Below, piece after piece: positions 1 to 8,285 of a stretch of DNA of 64,000 nucleotides. Below the pieces are notes generated by a model. The model was not told the DNA's origin. It ran no database searches and saw only the letters and a program-made list of their open reading frames with translations. The stretch's first letter is position 1, and every line of letters starts with the position of its first letter. The position numbers were made by a program, and so were the translations under genes. Source of the DNA: Novosphingobium subterraneum (GTDB taxonomy: Bacteria > Pseudomonadota > Alphaproteobacteria > Sphingomonadales > Sphingomonadaceae); assembly GCF_000807925.1 (NCBI RefSeq), contig NZ_JRVC01000023.1:48211-112210 (forward strand). The letters run 5' to 3'.

Positions 1-1
1 C

Positions 2-1789
<1,788 letters not shown>

Positions 1790-1802
1790 TTCCTCCCCGC
1801 CC

Positions 1803-2042
1803 GCTCATCCTGAGCCTGTCGAAGGAGGGAGGGGGACCATCCGCAGGGTGGTGGAGGGGCACCCTCGCAACACCACCACCCGAAATGCCAACCCCGTCAC
1901 CCTGAAACCGGTTCAGGGTCCATCTCTCCCCACATGCGGAGGCCCAATCGGCAAAATGGATCCTGAACCAAGTTCAGGATGACGAAGCAAGTGGTAACCA
2001 CCCCACCACCCAAGCCCCGCTCATCCTGAGCCTCTCGAAGGA
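1803..2042. repeat. Pair of direct REP-like repeats
   Basis: Two nearly identical 24-mers, GCTCATCCTGAGCC followed by TGTCGAAGGA (1803-1826) or TCTCGAAGGA (2019-2042), lie in the 428 bp gene-free stretch between uvrA and the next gene. Sequences of this CTTCGACAGGCTCAGGA type are common intergenic repeats in alphaproteobacteria. They have no coding capacity of their own. Confidence 0.7.
1899..1980. repeat. Two related inverted repeats (hairpins)
   Basis: ACCCTGAA/TTCAGGGT with a 5-base loop at 1899-1919 and ATCCTGAA/TTCAGGAT with a 5-base loop at 1960-1980. Both share the CCTGAAcc...gTTCAGG core and both arms pair perfectly, so they are REP-type palindromes. The first could act as a weak transcription barrier after uvrA, but neither has a T-run. 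Confidence 0.65.
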
Positions 2043-2217
2043 TGGCAGCCCGACGCTGCTATCCCGGAAGCGCTCGACTTCGGCAAGGTCTAGAGTGACG
2101 GCGAATTCGGAATATAGGCCGTGACACCTTAATCCACCTGTCACCGTAATCCGAATATTGCGCTTGCAAATACAGGGGTTAGTATCGCCTAGAAGGAAAT
2201 TTTAAGGAATCATTGCT

Positions 2218-3063
2218 GTGAAGAAGGAGAGTCCAGAAGGTCCTAAGGGCAACAACGCGCCGACTTGTGGGATCGTGATGCCAATCTCGGCATGGGGCGT
2301 CCATGATGCTCAGCACTGGTTAGAGGTCAAAGATATAATTTGCCGGTCGATTGAAGGGGCAAATTTTACACCAAAGCCTGTTTGGCAAAGTGCAGAAACG
2401 GACATTATTCAAAGTAGAATCGTGAAAAATCTATACGAATGCGATATGGTTGTCTGTGATATAAGTGCTTTGAACCCCAATGTAATGTTTGAACTTGGCA
2501 TGAGGCTGACATTCAAAAAGCCAGTCGTGATCGTAGCTGATAAAGACACCAGATTGCCATTTGATACGGGCGTTATAGATACGCTGATATATCCGACAGA
2601 TCTGCATTTCTCAAGCATTGAGAGGTTCATGCATGATCTAACAGCAAGAATCACCGACCTTCATTCACAGGTCAAGGCGAGCACGTTTAAGCCATATCTA
2701 GATACATTTGGTGCATTTACAGTCGTTGATCCGCAGTCGCAACATGTTCCATATGAAGAGTTTGTCACTGCTCAACTTGAAAACATCGCTCAAACTCTTA
2801 AGGCTTTGGATTATCGAGTCCGGCTGAACGAGGAGAACGCAAGTGCTGAACGAGTAAAGGGAGCTTTGGACAGTTTTAAGGGCTCCGTGGATACAGCTAA
2901 AATGAACGCTCTCCTCAAGAGCGCGAGCCCAGAAGATATTGCGCGATTAAACAGAGAGATCGCGGAGTCCATCAAAGATTTTAATGGTCTAAGTGTCAGA
3001 ACAGATGGCACCGTCGGCCCAAGAAGGTCGGCGGGCGGCTTGGGGCGAACTACCAAATCCTAG
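2218..3063 (+). CDS. Stand-alone NDT/TIR-like Rossmannoid protein, low GC, candidate effector
   Basis: A 281-residue protein beginning with GTG, behind AAGGA nine bases upstream. The N-terminal ~150 residues match the nucleoside 2-deoxyribosyltransferase/TIR-like fold: a first strand CGIVMPIS (17-24), a helix ending in an ETD (60-62) region, then VVCDISALNPNVMFELG (78-94), KPVVIVAD (101-108) and LPFD (113-116). The D-x-(S/T)...NPNVxxELG signature is characteristic of this superfamily, where members hydrolyse or bind nucleotides/NAD. Residues ~155-281 look helical and have no family I recognise. Base composition is clearly more A+T-rich than the neighbours (AAA, ATA, TTA codons are frequent), suggesting horizontal acquisition. 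It is monocistronic between repeat-rich spacers. Function is inferred: such domains often serve as effectors in antiphage systems, but no partner gene is adjacent. Fold assignment fairly sure; role unknown. Confidence 0.75.
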   Translation: MKKESPEGPKGNNAPTCGIVMPISAWGVHDAQHWLEVKDIICRSIEGANFTPKPVWQSAETDIIQSRIVKNLYECDMVVCDISALNPNVMFELGMRLTFKKPVVIVADKDTRLPFDTGVIDTLIYPTDLHFSSIERFMHDLTARITDLHSQVKASTFKPYLDTFGAFTVVDPQSQHVPYEEFVTAQLENIAQTLKALDYRVRLNEENASAERVKGALDSFKGSVDTAKMNALLKSASPEDIARLNREIAESIKDFNGLSVRTDGTVGPRRSAGGLGRTTKS

Positions 3064-3261
3064 AGTTACGGTGATAGCATGCTAAAACCCGAAACTCCCT
3101 TCGCCACCGTAAAACCCCGGACCTGATCCGGGGTCTTACTTTCTTCCTAAGGCAAAGCGTTCCCCGCAAGAAGCGGGATCCAGAGTCAAGCCGGGATGAC
3201 GGGGCAGGGGATGTCCCTCCGCGTCTCCCATTTCCTCGGCGCCACTGCGCAAACCAAAAAT

Positions 3262-3389
3262 CCATTTTCCTACACCCCCCATCCTCGCCTGGAAGTTCCC
3301 GTTTTGCTCCAAACGGGAGTCGCCCATGCCGCACGCCGCCGATCCGCATCAGCCTTCTTCACGCGCCGGAACCTCCCTCGGGCGCGGGT
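3262..3389 (+). repeat. Long direct repeat, copy R1
   Basis: About 128 bp, from CCATTTTCCTACACCCCCC to GGGCGCGGGT, that recurs at 4268-4380 (R2) with only a few substitutions and a gap of roughly 11-15 bases near its end. The repeat carries a hairpin, a Shine-Dalgarno and the start of a reading frame (MPHAADPHQP), i.e. it looks like a duplicated promoter-plus-5' end of the gene at 4332. R1 and R2 bracket the nucleotidyltransferase cassette. Confidence 0.85.
3297..3319 (+). promoter_or_regulatory. Hairpin overlapping a Shine-Dalgarno (R1 copy)
   Basis: TCCCGTTT (3297-3304) and AAACGGGA (3311-3318) are a perfect 8-bp inverted repeat with a 6-base loop. The 3' arm contains GGGAG, six bases before the ATG at 3326, so the stem would sequester that ribosome site; alternatively it is an operator. 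The same stem with a different loop occurs in R2. Confidence 0.5.
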
Positions 3390-3412
3390 CGAGGTTCTGC
3401 GGTATGGCTTAA
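3326..3412 (+). pseudogene. Truncated 28-codon duplicate of the 5' end of the gene at 4332
   Basis: The frame reads MPHAADPHQPSS and then diverges, stopping at TAA 3410-3412. The first 12 codons equal the beginning of the HTH protein at 4332, including its upstream hairpin and Shine-Dalgarno, so this is an orphan 5' end left by the duplication that made R1 and R2. It could still be translated as a leader for the gene at 3440, 27 bases downstream. Confidence 0.6.
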
Positions 3413-3439
3413 CCCCGGCTCACCCGCTAACATCCCTGC

Positions 3440-4000
3440 ATGACCAGCGCCGGCTACCGTCCTGAATTCGAAGCGGCGCTGCGCCTGCTGGCGCGGATCA
3501 GTGTCGAGATGGATGCTGCCGGGTTTCGCCCTCCGGTGCTTGTCGGCGGCGGGGCTGTCGAGGTCTATACGCTCGGTGCCGTAAACACCGGTGATTTCGA
3601 TCTCGCCTGCGGGCGGCAGGACGTGCTCGAACAGGTCATGCAGCGGCATGGCTTTGTCCGACCATCGGGGCCGGGACTGGCCACGCGCGGGTGGGTCCAT
3701 CCGCAACTGGCGCTCGGTTTCGAATGCGTGGCTGATACGCTGCTTGATGGCATGGCCGATCGGGACATGGTCCAACTGGTCGATCTGGGGGCAGATGGCA
3801 GTGTAGCGGTCATCGCCCCGGAAGACATCATTGCCGATCGCATGGGGCAATACGCTTCGGGCAGCGCGCCGGAGATGCTTGGGCAAGCCCGCGCGCTCTT
3901 TGCCCTGTGCGAAAGCCTCGATCTGGACTATATGCAACGCCGGATTGCAGAGGAAACCGCAGGCAGTCATGGCCTTCAAGACCTTCAAGACCCGGCGTGA
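3440..4000 (+). CDS. Small nucleotidyltransferase-fold protein (possible toxin-antitoxin component)
   Basis: 186 residues. The N-terminal part carries a nucleotidyltransferase signature: LVGGGAVEVYTLG (34-46) followed by NTGDFDLA (49-56), i.e. the G-G-G...D-x-D arrangement (Asp52, Asp54) of the pol-beta/AbiEii-type superfamily. The rest (VIAPEDIIADRMGQY, then a helix rich in Leu/Ala) resembles the helical tail of small stand-alone transferases that occur in toxin-antitoxin or abortive-infection pairs. Its 3' end overlaps the next gene by 32 bases in another frame, so the two are probably translated together. The pair sits alone between direct repeats R1 and R2. Substrate and role are unknown; the fold call is from motif reading, not alignment. 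Confidence 0.7.
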   Translation: MTSAGYRPEFEAALRLLARISVEMDAAGFRPPVLVGGGAVEVYTLGAVNTGDFDLACGRQDVLEQVMQRHGFVRPSGPGLATRGWVHPQLALGFECVADTLLDGMADRDMVQLVDLGADGSVAVIAPEDIIADRMGQYASGSAPEMLGQARALFALCESLDLDYMQRRIAEETAGSHGLQDLQDPA

Positions 4001-4151
4001 ACCGGTAAAGCTCGAAGAGCTTGGCGCGCAGATCGCGCGACGCGAAACCGCGCTCGGCGGCGTCGACGTGCCCCGCAACCCCGGCACCCGCCGCACTCCG
4101 TCAAAACGTGCGTTGCTCAAGGCGATAGAGGATCTCGGCGGCAAGTGGTGA
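3969..4151 (+). CDS. 60-residue charged protein, partner of the nucleotidyltransferase
   Basis: A 60-codon frame starting at ATG 3969, inside the 3' end of the preceding gene (32-base overlap). The product begins MAFKTFKTRREPVKLEELG and ends in a basic helix (TPSKRALLKAIEDLGGKW); it has no signal peptide, membrane segment or cysteine. I do not recognise a family. The strong overlap suggests co-expression, and small size plus high charge fit an antitoxin-like or adaptor protein, but that is inference. It is the second and last gene of the cassette between R1 and R2. Confidence 0.55.
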   Translation: MAFKTFKTRREPVKLEELGAQIARRETALGGVDVPRNPGTRRTPSKRALLKAIEDLGGKW

Positions 4152-4267
4152 GGGGGCGCTGCCGGAGGATCGCAGGACAGACCGGATCGCCTCTTTAAGG
4201 ACAGGCGGACAAACTACCCTGTCCCGGCAGCAGTAGGATTCTGCCTCATTTCCGCGAACCCACAAAA

Positions 4268-4380
4268 CCATTTTCCTACACCCCCCATCCCGGCCTAGAA
4301 GTTCCCGTTTCGTTCCAAACGGGAGCCGCCCATGCCGCACGCCGCCGATCCGCATCAGCCTTCCTCCTTCGGGCGCGGGT
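4268..4380 (+). repeat. Long direct repeat, copy R2
   Basis: About 113 bp matching R1 (3262-3389). Substitutions are concentrated in the hairpin loop and third codon positions; the codons for MPHAADPHQP are unchanged. R2 forms the 5' region of the intact gene at 4332, so it is probably the ancestral copy. Confidence 0.85.
4303..4325 (+). promoter_or_regulatory. Hairpin overlapping the Shine-Dalgarno of the 4332 gene (R2 copy)
   Basis: TCCCGTTT (4303-4310) pairs with AAACGGGA (4317-4324). Loop CGTTCC differs from the R1 loop TGCTCC while both stem arms are identical, i.e. the paired part is what has been conserved. GGGAG in the 3' arm lies six bases before ATG 4332, which also supports that start. 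Confidence 0.5.
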
Positions 4381-5567
4381 GGATCCCCGCGAGCCGGGAT
4401 ATCGGGCTGCCTGATGATGCTCTGCCTGCGGTTGGCACGAGGGGGTGGGGGCGCGTCCCCCTCCCGCAGGCGGGAGGGGAGAGACTAAGGGACGCCTGCC
4501 CGCCTGCGGGAGGGGGGAGAGACGGCACTGTCCTCCCGCATGGGGAAGAGCAAGAGGCATCACTCCTCCACCCCAACCAGTTCACGCCCACGCGCATCGC
4601 GCTGTTTCTCGAGCATCTCAGCCGCCACGGGCAGGTGCGCGCGGCGGCGCAGGTGGCGGGGGTGTCTTCGCAGACGGCCTATGTCCGCCGTCGGCGCGAC
4701 CCGGCTTTTGCCGCCGCATGGGACGCTGCGCTGCTCCATGCGCGCGAGGCGGCCGAGCAGGTGCTTGCCACCCGCGCGCTCCACGGCACCACCGAGACGA
4801 TCTGGTTCCGGGGCGAGGCGGTGGGCGAGCGGCGGCGCTTCGACGCGCGCCTGCTCCTTGCGCACCTCGCCCGGCTCGATGCCCGCGCCGCGCAGGCGCC
4901 CAGGGAAATCCATCACCTCGCCGAAGACTTCGACCGCATGCTCCTGGCCCTGGCCGAGGGCGCCGACGTCGCCGCCGCCACCGGCTTTGCCGACCCGGCG
5001 CAGGACCGCTTTCTCAAGGCTTGCGAGAAGCAGGCCGAACAGGACTTCAAGCGCGCCGTCCCCTATCCCACCGACGACGAGCCCGACGAGGCCTGGGACG
5101 ACTGGCAGGAAGCCCACGACGCCCACATGGAAAGCGCCCGCCAGCTCGCCCGCGAAAGCTGGTCCGCCGCCCAGAACCGCCGTGAAGCCACGCTCCAAGC
5201 GCTGTTCGGGGAAGAGGAGGATAAAGATCAGACCGAAATCAGGGAAGCCTGCTCCCCCGCGCAGGCGGGGGCCTCGGTGTCGTTACGGAACGAACGCGAG
5301 AAACCCGAAGCGGTCCGTAAACCGGCCGAGGTCCCCGCCTGCGCGGGGACGCCGGAGGAGGAGCGCGGAGAGCAAAGCGCCCCTGAACCGTGTAAACCGC
5401 GTAAACCCCTCGGGCTGCTGCGGTGCGGAACGTCGCCCTCGGCGCTGCTTTCGGCGGGCCTCAACTGGCCGATTCAAGCGCCTCGCCAGCTTCCAGCCAC
5501 GCCAGTTCCGCTTCCTCCAGCGCCTGCGCAACCTTGCTTCGCCGCTGTGACAGGTCACTCATGGTGA
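4332..5567 (+). CDS. HTH protein resembling a terminase small subunit, expanded by palindromic repeats
   Basis: 411 residues as it now reads. The core (about residues 83-310) begins NQFTPTRIALFLEHLSRHG and contains a helix-turn-helix (VRAAAQVAGVSSQTAYVRRR), then an Ala/Arg/Asp-rich helical region; such proteins resemble phage terminase small subunits or resolvase-type HTH proteins but are common as stand-alone chromosomal genes in sphingomonads. Residues ~15-80 are encoded by repeat DNA (two GC-rich palindromes at 4458-4510), and residues ~308-340 by a copy of the long palindromic element (5253-5350). Downstream of that element the frame runs 107 bases into the antisense of the ABC-F gene, which is unusual. 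Without the 98 bp element the frame would meet TGA at 5384-5386. The ATG is supported by a GGGAG six bases upstream and by R1/R2 conservation. DNA-binding is inferred; no other phage genes are near. Confidence 0.65.
   Translation: MPHAADPHQPSSFGRGWIPASRDIGLPDDALPAVGTRGWGRVPLPQAGGERLRDACPPAGGGRDGTVLPHGEEQEASLLHPNQFTPTRIALFLEHLSRHGQVRAAAQVAGVSSQTAYVRRRRDPAFAAAWDAALLHAREAAEQVLATRALHGTTETIWFRGEAVGERRRFDARLLLAHLARLDARAAQAPREIHHLAEDFDRMLLALAEGADVAAATGFADPAQDRFLKACEKQAEQDFKRAVPYPTDDEPDEAWDDWQEAHDAHMESARQLARESWSAAQNRREATLQALFGEEEDKDQTEIREACSPAQAGASVSLRNEREKPEAVRKPAEVPACAGTPEEERGEQSAPEPCKPRKPLGLLRCGTSPSALLSAGLNWPIQAPRQLPATPVPLPPAPAQPCFAAVTGHSW
4458..4510. repeat. Two short GC-rich palindromes in coding sequence
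   Basis: CCCCTCCCGC-AG-GCGGGAGGGG (4458-4479) and CCCGC-CT-GCGGG (4499-4510), each followed by a GGAGAGA run. They encode the low-complexity LPQAGGE and PPAGGGRD segments of the HTH protein, so they look like intragenic insertions of a repeat family. Confidence 0.6.
5253..5350 (-). repeat. Long palindromic element, copy A
   Basis: Arms TCCCCCGCGCAGGCGGGGG... (left) and ...TCCCCGCCTGCGCGGGGAC (right) are inverted copies, each itself a hairpin; inside lie GCCTCGG and CCGGCCGAGG and an inner ACGGA...TCCGT pair. It is 98 bp, longer in the middle than the other copies (22377, 59357) and in the opposite orientation. It lies within the reading frame of the 4332 gene. Confidence 0.8.
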
Positions 5568-7344
5568 GCTTGGCGAATTCCGGCGCGGCGCTGCCCGGCT
5601 CGAACATCGCGCGGTCGATCTGCGCCAGTTCGGCCTGCAGTTTGGCCACGCGCTTTTCCGCCAGGCCTTGCGCCTTCTGCAGCGCCTTGTACGTCTCGCG
5701 CGCCGCGGCCCGCGTCTTGCGGTCCTGCTGCGCGCCGCCCTTGGCTGGCGTGTCGCTGCTGCCGCTCTCGGTCTTGGGCTGGTTGCGGCCGAGGATGAAG
5801 TCGATGTAGTCCTCGATGCTGCCGTCGAACGGCTTGGCGGTGCCGTCGTCGACGAGGACCAGCCGGTCGGCCACCAGTTCGGCCATGTGCCGGTCGTGGC
5901 TGATCAGGATCACCGCGCCCTTGTAGGCATTCAATGCCTGTACCAGCGCCTCGCGCGCATCGATGTCGAGGTGGTTGGTCGGCTCGTCGAGCACCAGCAT
6001 GTGCGGCGCGTCGCGGGTGACGAGGGCGAGGGCAAGCCGCGCGCGCTCACCGCCCGACAGCGTGCCGACCTGCGCGGTGGCGCGGTTGCCGGAGAAGCCG
6101 AAGCGCCCGAGCTGCGCGCGGATGGCGGCCGGGCTCTTGCCCTCCATCGCCCGCGTCATCAGTTCGAGCGGGGTGCCGCCATCGGCGATCTCCTCGACCT
6201 GATACTGGGTGAAGTAGCCGACCTGCATCTTCCCCGTCGCCGTCATCGCCCCGTCCATCGGCGCGAGCTGCGCGGCGAGCAGGCGGGCGAGCGTGGTCTT
6301 GCCGTTGCCGTTGCGGCCGAGCAGCGCGATGCGGTCATCCGGATCGATGCGCAGGTTGAGCCGCTGCAGCACCGGCTTGCCGGGCGCGTAGCCCACGCTG
6401 GCAAGATCGAGCGTGATCAGCGGCGGGCGCAGTTCCTCGGGGTCGGGGAAGTCGAAGCTGAGCGAGGGGTCTTCCACCACTGCCGCGATCGGCTGCATCT
6501 TGGCCAGCATCTTGGCGCGCGACTGCGCCTGCTTGGCGGTTGAGGCGCGGGCGGAGTTGCGGGCGATGTAGTCGCGGAGCCGATCCGCCTGCGCTTCCTG
6601 CGCGGCGCGCGCGGCGGCCTGCTGGGCAAGCCGTTCGTTGCGCTGGCGCTCGAAGCTGTCGTACCCGCCGGGATAGAGCGTGAGCTTGCCGGCGTGGAGG
6701 TGGACGATGTGGTCGGCCACGTTGTTGAGCAGATCACGCTCGTGGCTGATCAGCAGCAGCGTGCCGGGATAGGCCTTGAGGAAGTTCTCCAGCCACAGCG
6801 TCGCTTCAAGGTCGAGGTGGTTCGAGGGCTCGTCGAGCAGCAGCACGTCGGGCGCGGAGAAGAGCAGCGAGGCGAGCGCGACGCGCATCCGCCAGCCGCC
6901 GGAGAAGCTGTCGAGCGGGCTGCCTTGCATCGCCTCGTCGAAGCCGAGACCGATCAGGATGCGCGCGGCGCGGGCGTCGGCGCTGTAGGCATCGATGGCG
7001 AGCAGGCGATCGTGGACATCGCCGAGGCGATCGGGATCGGTGCAGGTCTCGGCCTCGGCGAGCAGCTGGGTGCGCTCGACATCGGCGGCGAGCACGGTTT
7101 CGAACGGCGTGGCGCTGCCTGCGGGGGCTTCCTGTGCGAGGTAGCCAAGGCGAGTGCGGCGAGGCATTTCGATCGCGCCTTCGTCAGGCTCGATCTCGCC
7201 GATGATTGCCTTGACCAGCGTGGACTTGCCCGCCCCGTTGCGCCCGACCAGACCGACGCGCGCGCGCGGCGGCACGGCGACTGAGGCGCGGGAAATGATG
7301 TCGCGTCCGCCGAGGCGCACGGTGATGCCGTTGATGGTAAGCAT
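5461..7344 (-). CDS. ABC-F family ATP-binding protein (Uup/YheS-like)
   Basis: 627 residues, no membrane segments: two ABC ATPase domains on one chain, as in ABC-F translation factors that act on the ribosome rather than in transport. First domain: GRNGAGKSTLVKA Walker A, SFSGGWRMRVALASLL signature, LLLDEPSNHLDLEAT Walker B. Then the ABC-F linker (basic, STAKQAQSRAKML). Second domain: GRNGNGKTTLARLL, LSGGERARLALAL, LVLDEPTNHLDIDAR. A C-terminal coiled coil (about residues 535-627) rich in Ala, Gln, Lys and Glu fits the Uup/YheS subgroup. ATG 7344 was chosen because MLTINGITVRLGGRDII is the usual ABC-F beginning. Its 3' end overlaps the antisense tail of the 4332 gene by 107 bp. Subgroup is less sure than family. 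Confidence 0.9.
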   Translation of the reverse strand: MLTINGITVRLGGRDIISRASVAVPPRARVGLVGRNGAGKSTLVKAIIGEIEPDEGAIEMPRRTRLGYLAQEAPAGSATPFETVLAADVERTQLLAEAETCTDPDRLGDVHDRLLAIDAYSADARAARILIGLGFDEAMQGSPLDSFSGGWRMRVALASLLFSAPDVLLLDEPSNHLDLEATLWLENFLKAYPGTLLLISHERDLLNNVADHIVHLHAGKLTLYPGGYDSFERQRNERLAQQAAARAAQEAQADRLRDYIARNSARASTAKQAQSRAKMLAKMQPIAAVVEDPSLSFDFPDPEELRPPLITLDLASVGYAPGKPVLQRLNLRIDPDDRIALLGRNGNGKTTLARLLAAQLAPMDGAMTATGKMQVGYFTQYQVEEIADGGTPLELMTRAMEGKSPAAIRAQLGRFGFSGNRATAQVGTLSGGERARLALALVTRDAPHMLVLDEPTNHLDIDAREALVQALNAYKGAVILISHDRHMAELVADRLVLVDDGTAKPFDGSIEDYIDFILGRNQPKTESGSSDTPAKGGAQQDRKTRAAARETYKALQKAQGLAEKRVAKLQAELAQIDRAMFEPGSAAPEFAKLTMSDLSQRRSKVAQALEEAELAWLEAGEALESAS

Positions 7345-7460
7345 GGGGAGAGACAGGCGTCCGGTTGGAAAAGTCAGGGAAAATCGGGCGCGCGAGTCCC
7401 TGTCACACTCCCCCGGTGTAGGCAAGCGGAGTTGAAACCCATCAGGCTGTCGTCAGCCCA

Positions 7461-8285
7461 TCAGCGTCGTACCGTGTAGGCATAGGGTATGTAGAGGTAA
7501 ACCTCCGTATTGCTGACCTGCGCCCAGGCGATGGCGCGATCGAGCCCGGTCACTTCGACGCCGTAACCCGGGCCGTAAGGGCTGGCTGCCTGAAGCGCGC
7601 TTCTGGCGATGCGCGCATTGATTTCCTCGCGGTACTGCTCGGGGTTGACGATGGTCAGCGCCATCGTGCCGAGCTGGCGAATTTCGGAGCGGCCCGTGGC
7701 GGGGACGGACTGGACGAAGGCCGAAACCTTGCGCTGCGCCTCGTCGATCGTGCCGGTGAGCTTGGCCTTGATCATCAGCCGTGCGGTGGCGGTACTTCCG
7801 TCGTCCTCGAAACCGGGCTGGACCTTGCCGTTACCTTCGTCCTCATCGTCGTCTTGACTGTCGTCATCATCCTCGTCATGCGAGGTGGTGGAGGGGCTGG
7901 CGAGAGCTGGGAACAGGGCGCGCCAGTTCTCGCGCGTGACTTCCTTAACCTCGAGTTCGCCGGTGACGAGGCTGAGGCCTTTGCGGCTGGCGCGGTCGAG
8001 CGCGGCGAGCAGCATGGCCTGCACTTCGCTGCGGCGCATGTCCTCGCTGCGGGAGTCCGAGCCGATCTCGATCCGGCGCACGACGCCGTCGGCGGCGCGG
8101 CGCAGGCCGATGGCAGGGCGGCGATCGAGATAGGGCAGGCTGGTCATCACCGAGGGAAGCCGCTCGCTGCGCCGAGTGGCGGTAACGATGACTTCGCCCA
8201 TGCCCTCATCCTCTTGTGCCGACACCTGCAGGGGCGCAGCGAGCATCGCGAGCGCGACAAGGCGTGACAACGTGCGCTCGATCAT
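7461..8285 (-). CDS. Secreted protein of unknown function, paralogue of upstream neighbour
   Basis: 274 residues with a signal peptide (MIERTLSRLVALAMLAAPLQVSAQ, cleavage after SAQ). The mature start GEVIVTATRRSERLPS strongly resembles the TonB-box/plug entry of TonB-dependent receptors, but there is no barrel. A highly acidic insert (HDEDDDDSQDDDEDEG, about residues 136-151) splits the protein. The flanking parts align by eye to the neighbouring gene: GLRRAADGVVRR, RRSEVQAMLLAALDRA, LVTG, VT..NWR.L, and the ending VYLYIPYAY. Start ATG 8285 overlaps the stop of the upstream gene (ATGA), so the two are coupled. No enzyme motif seen; likely periplasmic or outer-membrane associated. Function unknown. 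Confidence 0.75.
   Translation of the reverse strand: MIERTLSRLVALAMLAAPLQVSAQEDEGMGEVIVTATRRSERLPSVMTSLPYLDRRPAIGLRRAADGVVRRIEIGSDSRSEDMRRSEVQAMLLAALDRASRKGLSLVTGELEVKEVTRENWRALFPALASPSTTSHDEDDDDSQDDDEDEGNGKVQPGFEDDGSTATARLMIKAKLTGTIDEAQRKVSAFVQSVPATGRSEIRQLGTMALTIVNPEQYREEINARIARSALQAASPYGPGYGVEVTGLDRAIAWAQVSNTEVYLYIPYAYTVRR

Noticed and set aside
4332..5567. Prophage remnant suggested by the terminase-small-subunit-like HTH protein
   Set aside because: No other phage gene (large terminase, portal, integrase) within the window, and such stand-alone proteins are common in sphingomonad chromosomes.
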